Shown here one piece after another: positions 27,319 to 37,641 of a DNA stretch of 64,000 nt. Made by a program: the position numbers and the translations under genes. Under the pieces are notes generated by a model. That model was not told where the DNA came from. It saw only the letters and a program-made list of their open reading frames with translations, and searched no databases. Positions within the stretch are counted from its first letter, which is position 1. Each line of letters begins with the position of its first letter. The stretch is from Cedecea neteri NBRC 105707 = ATCC 33855 (GTDB lineage Bacteria; Pseudomonadota; Gammaproteobacteria; Enterobacterales; Enterobacteriaceae), in contig NZ_BCTL01000022.1 of assembly GCF_001571265.1 (NCBI RefSeq), positions 61,493-125,492 of the forward strand, in the 5' to 3' direction.

Positions 27319-29460
27319 ATGAATCGCATTCCTTTTGGTTCTACTTTCGTTCGCCAGGCACTTCTTAATTCAAAGTTATTAATCATTTCAACCTTCATCG
27401 TTGGCGCCCCGGCTTTCGCCGCCGACAAACCGAAGGAAGACACCTTAACCGTGGTCGCTAACGCGAACCCGGACGGCTCCCCAACCAGCTATACCCAGGA
27501 TGACTCTACTATCGCCTCGCGCAGCAAAACGGCGCGCAGCGAAATCCCGCAGTCCGTTAGCGTGGTCACGCCGCAGGTGATTGACGATTACGCGGTCACC
27601 TCGGTCAACGACGCGATGAAGTTCGTCAGCGGCGTCACGCAGAGTAATACTCTCGGCGGCATCGAAGATGGTTTTGTCAAACGCGGGTTTGGTTCGAACA
27701 GCGACGGTTCCGTATTTATCGACGGGGTACGCAGCAACCAGGGCCTGGCGATGGACTCCAGCATCGACCATGTCGAGGTGCTGAAAGGCTCAGCCTCCCT
27801 GCTCTACGGCATTCTGAACCCCGGCGGCGTGATCAACCTCGTCAGCAAGAAACCGCAGTACACCTGGAACACCCACGTCAGCGGCACAAGCAGCAGTAAC
27901 GGCGGCGGTTCCGGCATGGTCGACGTGACCGGCCCGCTCGGCAACGGTTTCGCCTTCCGCCTGGTGGCTGAACGCCAGCACGAAGATTACTGGCGTAACT
28001 TCGGCACCGATGAGCACACGTTGATTGCCCCGTCGCTCAGCTGGTACGGCGACAAAGCCTCCTTCAACATCAGCTACGTGGAATATAAGTTCGACATTCC
28101 TTATGACCGTGGCACGGCGTTTATCAACGGTAAACCGCTGAACATCCCTTACGATCGCCGCATCGACGATTACGCCAACCACGCCTGGGGCAAGAACAAA
28201 CGCCTGACGACCAACTATTCGTACAAGCTGGATGATACCTGGGAAACTAACCTGAACTACGCCTGGATGCAGCGCCGCTACGACAGTAACGAAGTACGCG
28301 CCACGGCGGTCGATCCTAATAGCGGCCTGGTTTCCCGCCGCGCGGATGCTAACCGTGGCTTTAACCACCAGACGGATTACGCTTCCTGGGACATCAGCGG
28401 CAGCCCTGAACTGCTGGGTATGACCCACGACATCACCCTGGGCGCGGACTACGAGCAAAACGAAACCTACAAGAAGTATTCCTACCGTGGGAAGGTGACC
28501 AAAACCTTCAATATGTATAACCCGGTGTACGGCGTCTCGCCGGTCACCAACGGCAGCACCTATAGCGATTCCAACAGCAATCTGCGCACTAATCTCTACA
28601 GCCGCTCCGTGTTTGCGAAAGACAGCATTCATTTGACCGACCAGTGGATTGCCGTGCTGGGTGGCCGCCTGCAACGCTATACCCAGACCTCAAGCGCCGG
28701 TTGGGTAAATCCGCAAACCACGCTGGAAGACCGGGGCAATGCTTTCCTGCCGCAGCTGGGCCTCGTGTACAAGATCGTGCCTGACGTTTCGCTGTACGGC
28801 AGCTACAGCAAATCATTTACGCCCTCGACACAGACCGACGATAACGGCAACGTCGCCTCCACCGAAAAAGGCACTACCTGGGAAGTGGGCGCGAAATGGC
28901 AGATGTCACCACACCTTACCAGCAGCCTGGCGCTCTACCGCATTGATGAAAAAGACATGTCGGTGTTTATCAACGGCGTTACGCGCAACATCCCGAAAGC
29001 GCGTTCAACCGGCGCGGAATTAGAGCTTAACGGCGAAATTGCGCAGGACTGGAACCTGACGGCGAACTACAGCTATGACAAAACCGAGATTGTTGAAGAC
29101 AACGTTAATCCGGTGAACGTCGGCAACCGCCTGGTGAATGCCCCAACGACCATGGGCGGCCTGTACCTCAGCCATACCCTGCGTTTCTCCTGGCTGCCGG
29201 GTGAATTACGCCTGGGCGGCGGCGGGCGCTATGTTGGCAGCCGTGCGGGCGACCCGGAAAACAGCTTCACCATGCCGGCTTACACCGTGGCGGACGCGTT
29301 TGTGGCCTGGGACAGCAAGCTGGTCGGCAAAAATACCGAGCTGAAGCTGAACGTCAAAAACCTGTTTGACCGCGAGTACTACGAGTCCAGCGCCGGTAAC
29401 CTGCGCGTTATTGAAGGCGAACCGCGCACCGTTTATCTCTCCGCCAGCGTGGATTTCTGA
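27319..29460 (+). CDS. TonB-dependent siderophore receptor
   Basis: A 713-residue outer-membrane receptor. A signal peptide (about residues 1-35, ending APAFAA) is followed by a TonB box DTLTVVA, the plug domain (about 60-180: EIPQSVSVVTPQVID, RGFGSNSDGSVFIDGVRS, VEVLKGSASLLYG) and a 22-strand barrel ending VYLSASVDF with the terminal aromatic. The plug phrasing is that of the FhuE/FoxA/FpvA siderophore group rather than of cobalamin or haem receptors. A Fur box precedes it and a binding-protein gene follows directly with one base between stop and ATG. The ligand is probably a ferric siderophore, possibly one made by another species. Confidence 0.92.
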   Translation: MNRIPFGSTFVRQALLNSKLLIISTFIVGAPAFAADKPKEDTLTVVANANPDGSPTSYTQDDSTIASRSKTARSEIPQSVSVVTPQVIDDYAVTSVNDAMKFVSGVTQSNTLGGIEDGFVKRGFGSNSDGSVFIDGVRSNQGLAMDSSIDHVEVLKGSASLLYGILNPGGVINLVSKKPQYTWNTHVSGTSSSNGGGSGMVDVTGPLGNGFAFRLVAERQHEDYWRNFGTDEHTLIAPSLSWYGDKASFNISYVEYKFDIPYDRGTAFINGKPLNIPYDRRIDDYANHAWGKNKRLTTNYSYKLDDTWETNLNYAWMQRRYDSNEVRATAVDPNSGLVSRRADANRGFNHQTDYASWDISGSPELLGMTHDITLGADYEQNETYKKYSYRGKVTKTFNMYNPVYGVSPVTNGSTYSDSNSNLRTNLYSRSVFAKDSIHLTDQWIAVLGGRLQRYTQTSSAGWVNPQTTLEDRGNAFLPQLGLVYKIVPDVSLYGSYSKSFTPSTQTDDNGNVASTEKGTTWEVGAKWQMSPHLTSSLALYRIDEKDMSVFINGVTRNIPKARSTGAELELNGEIAQDWNLTANYSYDKTEIVEDNVNPVNVGNRLVNAPTTMGGLYLSHTLRFSWLPGELRLGGGGRYVGSRAGDPENSFTMPAYTVADAFVAWDSKLVGKNTELKLNVKNLFDREYYESSAGNLRVIEGEPRTVYLSASVDF

Positions 29461-29461
29461 G

Positions 29462-30559
29462 ATGAAAAAGTCGCTGTTACTTGCGGCTCTGCTGGCGCTC
29501 AGCGCCGGCAGTCAGGCCAAAACGATTACCGATATCCTGCAGCGTAAGGTTGAAGTGCCGGATAACCCGCAGCGCCTTGTCGTCGGTGAAAGCCGAATGA
29601 TTTATACCCTCGCCCTGGTGGAAGACGGTAACCCGGCGAAGCGGGTAGTCGGCTGGCCTGCGGATTTACAGCGTCTGGATCCGCAGACCTGGAACCGTTA
29701 CACGGCGGCCTTCCCGGAGATCGGAAACATTCCGGTTATCGGCAACAATAACTTCTCGCAGATAAGCGTCGAGAAAGTTATCGCCCTGCACCCGGACCTG
29801 GTGATTTTGCCGATCTACGCTAAGAAAGAGAGCAATCACGACAGCTTTCTAAACCAGCTAACGCAGGCGCATATTCCGGTGATTTACGTTGATTTCCGCG
29901 TCGATCAGCTGAATAACACCGTCCCGAGCCTGCGTATTCTGGGCGAAGCGCTCAACGACCAGCCGAAAACGGAAAAATTTATTGCCTTCTATCAGCAGCA
30001 TATGGAGAAAATTGCCCAACGGCTGGCTGAGGCTAAACCCGTGAAGCCCACGGTCATGCTGCAACTGCATTTAGGCGATAAAAGCGACTGCTGTACCACC
30101 GTCGGGCGCGGCAACCTGGCGGATCTACTGGCCTTTGCCGGCGGGGATAATATTGCCGTCAGCCGCTTCCCCGGCGTTTATGGCAAGATTTCCCCGGAGG
30201 CGCTGCTGACGGTGAACCCGGATATTTACATTGCGACCGGCAGCGCCGGGCCGGATCAAAAAGGCAGGCTGCAGCTTGGCTCCGAGGTGACGGCGACTCA
30301 GGCTCGGCAAAGTTTTACCCAGGTGCTTAGCCAGCAGAAAGTGATTTCGAATCTGAACGCTATCCAGAACGGAAAAGCCTGGGCGGTATGGCATAACTTC
30401 TACCTCTCGCCGTGGCACCTGCTGGACGTTGAGTTCTTTGCCAAAACCTTCCACCCTCAGCTGTTTGCGGATATGGATCCGCAGCAAACGCTGGATGAAA
30501 TAAATCAGCAGTTCCTGACCGTTAAAGAAACGGGAACATACTGGACGAAGCTGAAGTAA
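29462..30559 (+). CDS. periplasmic metal/siderophore binding protein, Cys-Cys type
   Basis: A 365-residue binding protein with a signal peptide (residues 1-18, SAGSQA) and the TroA-like fold, sharing layout with the protein at 24.6-25.7 kb: TITDILQRKVEVPDNPQRLVV at the start, IPVIYVDFRVDQLNNTVPSLRILGEAL in the centre, a DKSDCCTTVGRG motif with paired cysteines and YLSPWHLLDVEFFAKTFHPQL near the end. ATG 29462 is one base after the receptor stop, so translation is coupled. It probably receives the receptor's ligand. No permease or ATPase genes are present in the window; these must be elsewhere. Confidence 0.85.
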   Translation: MKKSLLLAALLALSAGSQAKTITDILQRKVEVPDNPQRLVVGESRMIYTLALVEDGNPAKRVVGWPADLQRLDPQTWNRYTAAFPEIGNIPVIGNNNFSQISVEKVIALHPDLVILPIYAKKESNHDSFLNQLTQAHIPVIYVDFRVDQLNNTVPSLRILGEALNDQPKTEKFIAFYQQHMEKIAQRLAEAKPVKPTVMLQLHLGDKSDCCTTVGRGNLADLLAFAGGDNIAVSRFPGVYGKISPEALLTVNPDIYIATGSAGPDQKGRLQLGSEVTATQARQSFTQVLSQQKVISNLNAIQNGKAWAVWHNFYLSPWHLLDVEFFAKTFHPQLFADMDPQQTLDEINQQFLTVKETGTYWTKLK

Positions 30560-30564
30560 CACTC

Positions 30565-30594
30565 TGGCGGGTCTACGCCTGACCCGCCATTTTT
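30565..30594 (+). terminator. rho-independent terminator of the receptor operon
   Basis: TGGCGGGTC (30565-30573) and GACCCGCCA (30581-30589), 9-bp stem, 7-base loop, then TTTTT. Confidence 0.88.
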
Positions 30595-30660
30595 ACCAGT
30601 TGTATCTTTCGCTCCGCAGGTAGACAGTGGTGCAGACATAACCCTTACCCTGAGGCAGAG

Positions 30661-31155
30661 ATGTCAACTTCCCCCCATAGACCCACGCTTCACCTTTTAT
30701 GCGGCAAAATCGCCGCCGGTAAATCCACGCTAAGCGCAAAGCTGATGGAAGCACCCAATACCATTCTGGTCAGCGAAGACGGCTGGCTTGCCGCACTTTA
30801 CGGCGAGCAGATGCAGAGCGTGGCGGATTACGTGGCGTGCTCAGGCAAGCTGAAAAATGCGCTAACGCCGCATCTGGTTTCCCTACTGAGGAACGGGCTA
30901 TCAGTGGTGCTCGATTTTCCGGCCAATACGCTGGCAAACCGGCAGTGGATGAAAACGGTGATTGACCAGGCCGGGGCAGATAATCGCCTGCACTATCTGG
31001 ACGTGCCTGATGACGTTTGTCGGGAGAGATTGCGCGCCCGCAACAGCAGCGGAACTCACGATTTTGCCGCTACGGACGCGCAGTTTGATTTGATTACTCG
31101 CTACTTCGTTGCGCCCGATGAGCGTGAGGGTTTTACGATAATCCGGTATGCATAA
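30661..31155 (+). CDS. small P-loop ATPase / kinase
   Basis: A 164-residue protein with a Walker A motif at the N-terminus (CGKIAAGKST, about residues 14-23) and an RERLRARN basic region near residue 120 like the lid arginines of small-molecule kinases. The VVLDFPANT phrase is typical of the zeta-toxin / gluconate-kinase-like AAA_33 family. The substrate is unknown. No antitoxin partner is adjacent, so a toxin role is not supported. It is a single gene between a terminator and pptA. Confidence 0.75.
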   Translation: MSTSPHRPTLHLLCGKIAAGKSTLSAKLMEAPNTILVSEDGWLAALYGEQMQSVADYVACSGKLKNALTPHLVSLLRNGLSVVLDFPANTLANRQWMKTVIDQAGADNRLHYLDVPDDVCRERLRARNSSGTHDFAATDAQFDLITRYFVAPDEREGFTIIRYA

Positions 31156-31181
31156 GGTGACATTGTCACCTTTAATATCAC

Positions 31182-31412
31182 TTACAGGCTGTAGCCCGGC
31201 TTCTTAAGCAGCGCGTCCATCTCGGGCGCGATCTGCGTGTCCCAGACCTCTTCTTTCCAGCGTGACTGCTCAATCATCTTCAGCGCCACGGACAGCGACT
31301 CGTCCTTCGAGCCGAAGTGCTTTTTCAGCACGTCACACATTTCGCTGGCCACGGCCTGCTTTTGTTCTTCGGTAAGGTCACGTGGGAAACATTTAATTTC
31401 GATATGCGGCAC
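31182..31412 (-). CDS. pptA: 4-oxalocrotonate tautomerase family protein PptA
   Basis: A 76-residue tautomerase. The catalytic Pro follows the initiator Met (MPHIEIKCFP), as in all members, and the length, KHFGSKDESLSVAL phrase and ending KKPGYS match E. coli PptA. It forms small oligomers that ketonise enol-pyruvate compounds; the physiological substrate is not known. In E. coli the gene is near nhoA; here the two are 8 kb apart. Confidence 0.9.
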   Translation of the reverse strand: MPHIEIKCFPRDLTEEQKQAVASEMCDVLKKHFGSKDESLSVALKMIEQSRWKEEVWDTQIAPEMDALLKKPGYSL

Positions 31413-31486
31413 GGTGATTCTCCTTTTTGTTGTTGAACAGTAGTTTTACTGCTTCTCAAGGGGATCGGGCAAGCGGCGGGCAAAAG

Positions 31487-31510
31487 AAAGGCCAGTTTTT
31501 ACTGGCCTTT
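31487..31510 (-). terminator. terminator of the betIBA operon
   Basis: AAAGGCCAGT (31487-31496) and ACTGGCCTTT (31501-31510) form a 10-bp perfect stem with a 4-base loop, 5 bases after the betA stop in the minus direction. The T-run follows as CTTTTG on the minus strand. Confidence 0.82.
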
Positions 31511-31515
31511 AATGG

Positions 31516-33201
31516 TTACTGAATTTTGCGAACCGGCTCTTTTCTCACCGGCGACTGTTCCGCCTTGTAATAGCTGGCGGTGCTGCGTGGCAGCGAGGCC
31601 TTGCCGCGAATGGCATCGGCAATTTTTTCGCCAATCATAATGGTGGTCGCGTTCAGGTTGCCGGTGATGATTTGTGGCATGATCGAAGCATCGACGACAC
31701 GCAGCCCCTGCAGGCCGTGAACCCGGCCTTGCTCATCCACCACGGACATTTCATCGTGCCCCATCTTGCAGCTGCCGCACGGGTGAAAAGCGGTTTCCGC
31801 ATGGTTACGCACAAACTCATCCAGCTGCTCGTCCGTCTGGCAGTCAAGACCCGGGCTGATTTCACGCCCACGGTATTTATCCAGCGCAGGTTGCTGCATG
31901 ATTTCGCGGGTAATACGAATCGCATCACGGAACTCGTGCCAGTCCTGTTCGTGAGACATATAGTTGAACAGAATGCTTGGGTGCTCGTGCGGATCGCGCG
32001 ACTTCAGTTTCACGCGGCCCCGGCTTGGGGAGCGCATAGACCCCACATGGCACTGGAAGCCGTGCTCTTTCACCGCGTTCGAACCGTTGTAGTTAATCGC
32101 CACCGGCAGGAAGTGGTACTGAATGTTCGGCCAGCTAAATTCTTCGCGGCTGCGGATAAACCCGCCCGCTTCAAACTGGTTGCTCGCACCAACGCCGGTG
32201 CCGTTAAACAGCCACTCCGCGCCGATTTTTGGCTGGTTGTACCATTGCAGCGCCGGGTAAAGCGACACCGGCTCTTTGCATTCATACTGCAGGTACATTT
32301 CCAGGTGATCCTGCAGGTTCTCGCCTACGCCCGGCAGGTCATGTACCACAGGGATTTCCAGGCTTGCCAGGAACTCGGCATCACCTACCCCGGAACGCTG
32401 CAGGATCTGCGGCGAAGCAATCGCACCTGCGCTCAGCAGAACTTCTTTCCGCGCTTTCGCCACGGAATGCACGGTGCTTTCGTTCACCAGATATTCGACG
32501 CCAACCGCGCGCAAACTATCAAAGATGATGCGGTCGGTGGTTGCGTGCGTCACGATGGTCAGGTTTTCACGCTTCTTTGCCTCATCGAGATAGCCACGGG
32601 CGGTGCTTGCGCGGCGGCCTTTTGGCGTCACGGTGCGGTCCATCGGCCCGAAGCCTTCCTGCTGATAACCGTTCAGATCGTCGGTACGCGGATAGCCCGC
32701 CTCGACGCCTGCCTCAATCATCGCGTGAAACAGCGGATTATTGCCCTGCTTAGGCGTGGTGACGGACACCGGGCCTTCGCCACCGTGGTAATCGTTTGGG
32801 CCGATATCGCGGGTTTCCGCTTTACGGTAGTACGGCAGGCAGTCCAGATAGCTCCAGTTCTCCAGCCCCGGCATCGACGCCCAGTTGTCGAGATCCATCG
32901 CGTTGCCACGGATGTAGCACATGCCGTTAATCAGGGATGAGCCACCCAGCCCTTTGCCGCGCCCGCACTCCATGCGGCGGTTATTCATAAACGGCTCCGG
33001 GTCAGTTTCATACGCCCAGTTGTAGCGCTTGCCCTGCAGCGGAAACGCCAGCGCCGCAGGCATTTGAGTGCGAAAATCAAAGCGATAATCCGGGCCACCG
33101 GCCTCAAGCAGCAGGACGGTGGTGTCGGGATCTTCCGTTAAACGTGCAGCTAAAACATTACCTGCGGAACCCGCTCCAATAATGATGTAATCAAATTCCA
33201 T
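31516..33201 (-). CDS. betA: choline dehydrogenase
   Basis: A 561-residue FAD enzyme of the GMC family, oxidising choline to betaine aldehyde (and further) at the inner membrane. The dinucleotide motif [13 protein letters not shown] is at residues 8-20, the GMC signatures [15 protein letters not shown] (about 80-94) and [13 protein letters not shown] (about 257-269) are present, and the C-terminal His/Asn pair is in [16 protein letters not shown] and [11 protein letters not shown]. It is last in betI-betB-betA, 19 bases after betB. Confidence 0.96.
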   Translation of the reverse strand: MEFDYIIIGAGSAGNVLAARLTEDPDTTVLLLEAGGPDYRFDFRTQMPAALAFPLQGKRYNWAYETDPEPFMNNRRMECGRGKGLGGSSLINGMCYIRGNAMDLDNWASMPGLENWSYLDCLPYYRKAETRDIGPNDYHGGEGPVSVTTPKQGNNPLFHAMIEAGVEAGYPRTDDLNGYQQEGFGPMDRTVTPKGRRASTARGYLDEAKKRENLTIVTHATTDRIIFDSLRAVGVEYLVNESTVHSVAKARKEVLLSAGAIASPQILQRSGVGDAEFLASLEIPVVHDLPGVGENLQDHLEMYLQYECKEPVSLYPALQWYNQPKIGAEWLFNGTGVGASNQFEAGGFIRSREEFSWPNIQYHFLPVAINYNGSNAVKEHGFQCHVGSMRSPSRGRVKLKSRDPHEHPSILFNYMSHEQDWHEFRDAIRITREIMQQPALDKYRGREISPGLDCQTDEQLDEFVRNHAETAFHPCGSCKMGHDEMSVVDEQGRVHGLQGLRVVDASIMPQIITGNLNATTIMIGEKIADAIRGKASLPRSTASYYKAEQSPVRKEPVRKIQ

Positions 33202-33220
33202 TCATCCTCCTCAGGTGGGG

Positions 33221-34693
33221 TTAAAAGATTGACTGATAGGTGCCCATCTCCAGTTGGATTGACTTAACTTGCGTATAGCTTTGCAGCGTCATCAGGCCAT
33301 TTTCACGCCCGATGCCGGAATGCTTGTAGCCGCCAACAGGCATTTCTGCCGCCGACTCGCCCCAGGTGTTGATCCAGCAAATCCCGGCTTCAAGCTGATG
33401 GATAACGCGGTGCGCCCGAGTGAGATCGTTGGTGACCACGCCGGCCGCCAGGCCGTAATCCGTATCGTTGGCGCGGCGAATCACTTCCTCTTCTGTTTCG
33501 TAGCTGAGGATCGACATCACCGGCCCGAAGATCTCTTCGCGGACGATTTTCATTTCATCGCGGCAGTCGGTGAAGACGGTGGGCGCAACCCAGGCCCCGT
33601 TATCAAAATCTCCGCCGCGCAGTTTGTCACCGCCGCACAGCAGCGTGGCGCCCTCTTCACGACCGGACTCGATGTAGCGCAGCACGTTTTCGCGGTGCGG
33701 GAAGCTGACCAGCGGACCAAAGTTAGTTTGCGGATCCATGACGTCACCGGCCCGAATACGGCCGACGCGTTCAATAATTTTCTGCTCAAATTCGGCTTTC
33801 AGCGCGGCGGGAATAAACACGCGGGTACCGTTGGTGCAAACCTGGCCGGAACTGTAGAAGTTGGCCATCATCGCGATGTCCGCCGCCAGGTTGAGGTCGG
33901 CGTCGTCGAAGATAACCAGCGGAGACTTGCCGCCCAGCTCCATCGTGACCTGCTTCAGCGTAGAACCCGCCGCGTTTGCCATCACCTTCTTGCCGCTGAC
34001 AACGCCGCCGGTGAAGGAAACTTTGGCGATGCCAGGATGTTCCGTCAGCAGTTGTCCGGTTTCAGCGCCAAGCCCTGGTAAAACGTTAAAGACGCCGGCC
34101 GGCACGCCCGCTTCGGTGTAGATCTCTGCCAGCTTAAGCGCGGTAAGCGGCGTCACTTCGCTCGGTTTGAAGATCATCGCATTACCTGCCGCCAGCGCGG
34201 GGGCGGACTTCCAAAGCGCAATCTGAATCGGGTAATTCCACGCGCCAATACCTGCCACCACGCCCAAAGGCTCCCGGCGGGTATAGACAAACGAGCTATC
34301 ACGCAGCGGGATCTGTTGGCCTTCAAGGGTGGTTGTCAGCCCGGCGTAATACTCCAGCACGTCGGCGCCGGTGACGATGTCCACGCTCGCGGTTTCGCTG
34401 AAAGCTTTGCCGGTGTCGAGCGTTTCCAGCTTGGCCAGCTCATCGTTACGCTCGCGCAGAATGTCGACCGCGCGGCGCAAAATGCGTGCACGCTCAACGG
34501 GCGTTTTTGCCGCCCATATTTTTTGCCCTTTCTTCGCGGCTGCCACGGCGCGATCTACGTCTTCACGGCCTGCGGCCTGAACGACCGCCAGCACTTCGCC
34601 ATTGGCCGGGTTGATGGTTTCGAAGGTTTTGCCGCTGATCGCATTTACGTAAGCGCCGTCGATATAAAGCTGTTGTTCACCAAATCGGGACAT
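33221..34693 (-). CDS. betB: betaine aldehyde dehydrogenase
   Basis: A 490-residue aldehyde dehydrogenase that turns betaine aldehyde into glycine betaine with NAD. The general-base Glu is in [10 protein letters not shown] (about residue 252), the catalytic Cys in [12 protein letters not shown] (about residue 286) and the [23 protein letters not shown] region binds the cofactor. Length matches E. coli BetB. It lies 17 bases downstream of betI and 19 bases before betA. Confidence 0.96.
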   Translation of the reverse strand: MSRFGEQQLYIDGAYVNAISGKTFETINPANGEVLAVVQAAGREDVDRAVAAAKKGQKIWAAKTPVERARILRRAVDILRERNDELAKLETLDTGKAFSETASVDIVTGADVLEYYAGLTTTLEGQQIPLRDSSFVYTRREPLGVVAGIGAWNYPIQIALWKSAPALAAGNAMIFKPSEVTPLTALKLAEIYTEAGVPAGVFNVLPGLGAETGQLLTEHPGIAKVSFTGGVVSGKKVMANAAGSTLKQVTMELGGKSPLVIFDDADLNLAADIAMMANFYSSGQVCTNGTRVFIPAALKAEFEQKIIERVGRIRAGDVMDPQTNFGPLVSFPHRENVLRYIESGREEGATLLCGGDKLRGGDFDNGAWVAPTVFTDCRDEMKIVREEIFGPVMSILSYETEEEVIRRANDTDYGLAAGVVTNDLTRAHRVIHQLEAGICWINTWGESAAEMPVGGYKHSGIGRENGLMTLQSYTQVKSIQLEMGTYQSIF

Positions 34694-34710
34694 ATCCTCT
34701 CCTCGCTAAA

Positions 34711-35304
34711 TTAGGTTTTCGCCGCAGCAAGATGCTGATTAATGAATTGCGTGGTCAGCACGCTCGCCGCTTTGCGGTCAAATGGTTTGCCGCTTAAGGC
34801 CGCGCGCAGCCAAAGGCCGTCTATCAACGCCGCTAGGCCATAGCCCGCCAGCCGGGCCTCCTGCTTCGGCAGCTCGCGTCTGAACTCGGCGGTGAGCGTG
34901 GATAGCAGGCGACGGCTGCTGACCTGCTGTAAGCGATACAGCATCGGCTGGTGCATGCTGCTGGCCCAAAATGCCAGCCAGGCTTTCATCGCCGCGCTGT
35001 GGGTCTGCGTCTCGTCAAAATTTCCGTCGACGATGGCGCACAGCCGCCGTTCAGCAGAAGCGCCGGGCAATGCCTTCAGTCTGCCGACGACCGCATCGCG
35101 AAGCTGGGTCGTCACATCACGCATGGTGGCTTCCAGCAGGCCGTTCTTGTCCTGGAAGTAGTGGCTGATGATGCCGGTTGATACCCCGGCCCGGCGGGCG
35201 ATTTGCGCCACCGTCGCATCATGCATACCCACTTCATTTATTGCGCTTAGGGTGGCGTCAATCAGCTGTCGCCGCCGTATCGGCTGCATACCTTTTTTGG
35301 GCAT
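34711..35304 (-). CDS. betI: TetR-family repressor of choline-betaine genes
   Basis: A 197-residue TetR regulator with an N-terminal helix-turn-helix ([19 protein letters not shown], about residues 25-43) and a ligand-binding helical core. In E. coli BetI represses betT and betIBA and is released by choline. It is the first gene of betIBA and divergent from betT, with a palindromic operator (35353-35366) between them. Confidence 0.95.
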   Translation of the reverse strand: MPKKGMQPIRRRQLIDATLSAINEVGMHDATVAQIARRAGVSTGIISHYFQDKNGLLEATMRDVTTQLRDAVVGRLKALPGASAERRLCAIVDGNFDETQTHSAAMKAWLAFWASSMHQPMLYRLQQVSSRRLLSTLTAEFRRELPKQEARLAGYGLAALIDGLWLRAALSGKPFDRKAASVLTTQFINQHLAAAKT

Positions 35305-35352
35305 GGCCTCGCTCCATTCATCAATTCTTGTTATCTATTTAAACTTTTATTG

Positions 35353-35366
35353 ATTGAACGTTCAAT
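35353..35366. promoter_or_regulatory. BetI operator candidate
   Basis: ATTGAACGTTCAAT is a perfect 14-base palindrome in the divergent betI/betT promoter region, 49 bases from the betI start. TetR-type symmetric TTGAACGTTCAA sites are known for BetI. Confidence 0.72.
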
Positions 35367-35595
35367 ATAAAATGTGTATTAATTGTTACGCAAAGGCAAG
35401 AAAACAGCGAGTTATTCATGTTCTAAACTATAAAAATGAGGATTTTATTTGAATGAATTCAATAAATTAATTTAACATCACAATTTAAGACCATAAATTT
35501 ATTATGGAATTGTTAAAAAGCAATCTCATCTGCATTCACAAGAAAAACTTAACTGCTCATCTGAGTAGTCACCGTTACTTAACCTGAGGTAATCG

Positions 35596-37638
35596 ATGAC
35601 GAAGCCCGTTACTGCTCCTGCTACCAGTGAAAAAGACAAAATCAACCCGGTGGTGTTCTACACGTCCGCCGGGCTGATTTTGTGCTTTTCCCTGATGACC
35701 ATTTTCTACAGCGATTTCTCCGCAAACCTGATTAGCCACACCCTGAACTGGGTCTCTTCCCGCTTCGGCTGGTACTACCTGCTTGCAGCCACGCTCTATA
35801 TCGTGTTTGTGGTGTTTATCGCCTGCTCCCGTTTCGGCTCCATCAAGCTCGGGCCGGAACAATCCAAGCCCGAATTTAGCGTACTGAGCTGGGCGGCGAT
35901 GCTGTTTGCCGCCGGGATAGGCATCGACCTGATGTTCTTCTCCGTTGCCGAGCCGGTGACGCAGTATATGCAGCCGCCGGAAGGTGCCGGACAAACCATC
36001 GAGGCCGCACGCCAGGCAATGGTCTGGACGCTGTTCCACTACGGGCTGACCGGCTGGTCGATGTATGCGCTGATGGGCATCGCGCTGGGCTACTTCAGCT
36101 ATCGCTATAACCTGCCGCTGACGATTCGCTCGGCGCTATATCCTATTTTCGGCAAGAAAATTAATGGCCCGATCGGCCACACGGTGGATATCGCGGCGGT
36201 GATTGGCACCATTTTTGGTATCGCCACTACGCTTGGGATCGGCGTTGTGCAGCTGAACTACGGGCTGAACGTGCTGTTTGATATCCCGGATAGCCTGGGG
36301 GCCAAAGCGGCATTGATCGTGCTGTCGGTGATTATCGCCACTATTTCGGTGACCTCCGGCGTCGATAAAGGCATTCGAATCCTTTCCGAGCTGAACGTGG
36401 CGTTAGCGCTGGGATTAATCCTGTTCGTGCTGTTTATGGGCAATACCGAGTTTCTGCTCAACGCGCTGGTGCTGAACGTCGGCGATTACATCAACCGCTT
36501 TATGGGCATGACGCTTAACAGCTTTGCGTTTGACCGACCGGTGGAATGGATGAACAACTGGACCCTGTTCTTCTGGGCCTGGTGGGTGGCGTGGTCGCCG
36601 TTTGTCGGCCTGTTCCTCGCACGAATCTCCCGTGGCCGCACCATTCGTGAGTTTGTGCTCGGCACGCTGATTATTCCGTTCACCTTTACCCTGCTTTGGC
36701 TTTCGGTGTTCGGCAACAGCGCGCTCTATGAAATTATTCACGGCGACGGCACATTTGCCCAGGAAGCGATGGCTCACCCGGAACGCGGCTTCTACAGCCT
36801 GCTGGCGCAATATCCCGGCTTTACCTTTAGCGCTTCGGTAGCGACGATCACCGGCCTGCTGTTCTACGTCACTTCGGCGGACTCCGGCGCGCTGGTGCTG
36901 GGGAACTTCACCTCTAAGCTGAAGGACATCAACAGCGATGCGCCCAACTGGCTGCGTATCTTCTGGTCCATTGCTATCGGCCTGCTGACCATGGGGATGC
37001 TGATGACTAACGGCATTTCCGCGCTGCAAAACATGACGGTGATTATGGGCCTGCCGTTCAGCTTCGTGATCTTCTTCGTGATGGCCGGATTGTATAAATC
37101 CCTGAAGATAGAGGATTACCGGCGAGTCAGCGCCAGCCGCGACACCGCGCCGTACATGATGACCGCTCAGGACCGCCTCGGCTGGAAAAAGCGCCTGTCG
37201 CGCCTGATGAACTACCCAGGCACGCGCTATACCCAGAAGATGATGGACACCGTTTGCTACCCGGCAATGGAAGAGGTTTCTCAGGAGCTGGAACTGCGTG
37301 GCGCGAAGGTCGAGCTTTCCGCCGAACCGCCGCTGCCGGATGAAAAACTGGGGCACCTGGAGCTGCGGGTACATATGGGCGAGGAGCAAAACTTCGTTTA
37401 CCAGATCTGGCCGCAGAAATACTCGGTGCCGGGCTTTACCTACCGCGCCCGCAGCGGTAAATCGACCTATTACCGGCTGGAAACCTTCCTGCTGGAGGGC
37501 AGCCAGGGCAATGACCTGATGGACTACAGCAAAGAACAGGTGATCATCGACATTCTCGATCAGTACGAACGCCATCTGAACTTTATCCACCTGCACCGTG
37601 AGGCGCCGGGGAGCAGCATTACGTTCCCGAACGTGTAG
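35596..37638 (+). CDS. betT: high-affinity choline transporter
   Basis: A 680-residue BCCT-family carrier that imports choline with protons. About twelve membrane segments are predicted in residues 20-510, with the signature region WTLFFWAWWVAWSPFVGLFLARISRGRTIREF (tryptophan-rich, split here) and GIGVVQLNYGL. A long cytoplasmic C-terminal domain (about 510-680) is typical of BetT rather than of smaller BCCT carriers and takes part in osmotic control. The upstream 290 bases to betI are AT-rich and contain the operator. Confidence 0.96.
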   Translation: MTKPVTAPATSEKDKINPVVFYTSAGLILCFSLMTIFYSDFSANLISHTLNWVSSRFGWYYLLAATLYIVFVVFIACSRFGSIKLGPEQSKPEFSVLSWAAMLFAAGIGIDLMFFSVAEPVTQYMQPPEGAGQTIEAARQAMVWTLFHYGLTGWSMYALMGIALGYFSYRYNLPLTIRSALYPIFGKKINGPIGHTVDIAAVIGTIFGIATTLGIGVVQLNYGLNVLFDIPDSLGAKAALIVLSVIIATISVTSGVDKGIRILSELNVALALGLILFVLFMGNTEFLLNALVLNVGDYINRFMGMTLNSFAFDRPVEWMNNWTLFFWAWWVAWSPFVGLFLARISRGRTIREFVLGTLIIPFTFTLLWLSVFGNSALYEIIHGDGTFAQEAMAHPERGFYSLLAQYPGFTFSASVATITGLLFYVTSADSGALVLGNFTSKLKDINSDAPNWLRIFWSIAIGLLTMGMLMTNGISALQNMTVIMGLPFSFVIFFVMAGLYKSLKIEDYRRVSASRDTAPYMMTAQDRLGWKKRLSRLMNYPGTRYTQKMMDTVCYPAMEEVSQELELRGAKVELSAEPPLPDEKLGHLELRVHMGEEQNFVYQIWPQKYSVPGFTYRARSGKSTYYRLETFLLEGSQGNDLMDYSKEQVIIDILDQYERHLNFIHLHREAPGSSITFPNV

Positions 37639-37641
37639 CGG

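Noticed and set aside
30661..31155. Zeta-toxin of a toxin-antitoxin pair
   Set aside because: The P-loop kinase resembles the fold but no antitoxin gene is adjacent, so a toxin role is unsupported.
31672..32940. 422-codon plus-strand frame opposite betA
   Set aside because: Antisense shadow of a clear betA gene with no protein features.
36415..37596. 393-codon minus-strand frame opposite betT
   Set aside because: Antisense shadow; no similarity or signals.
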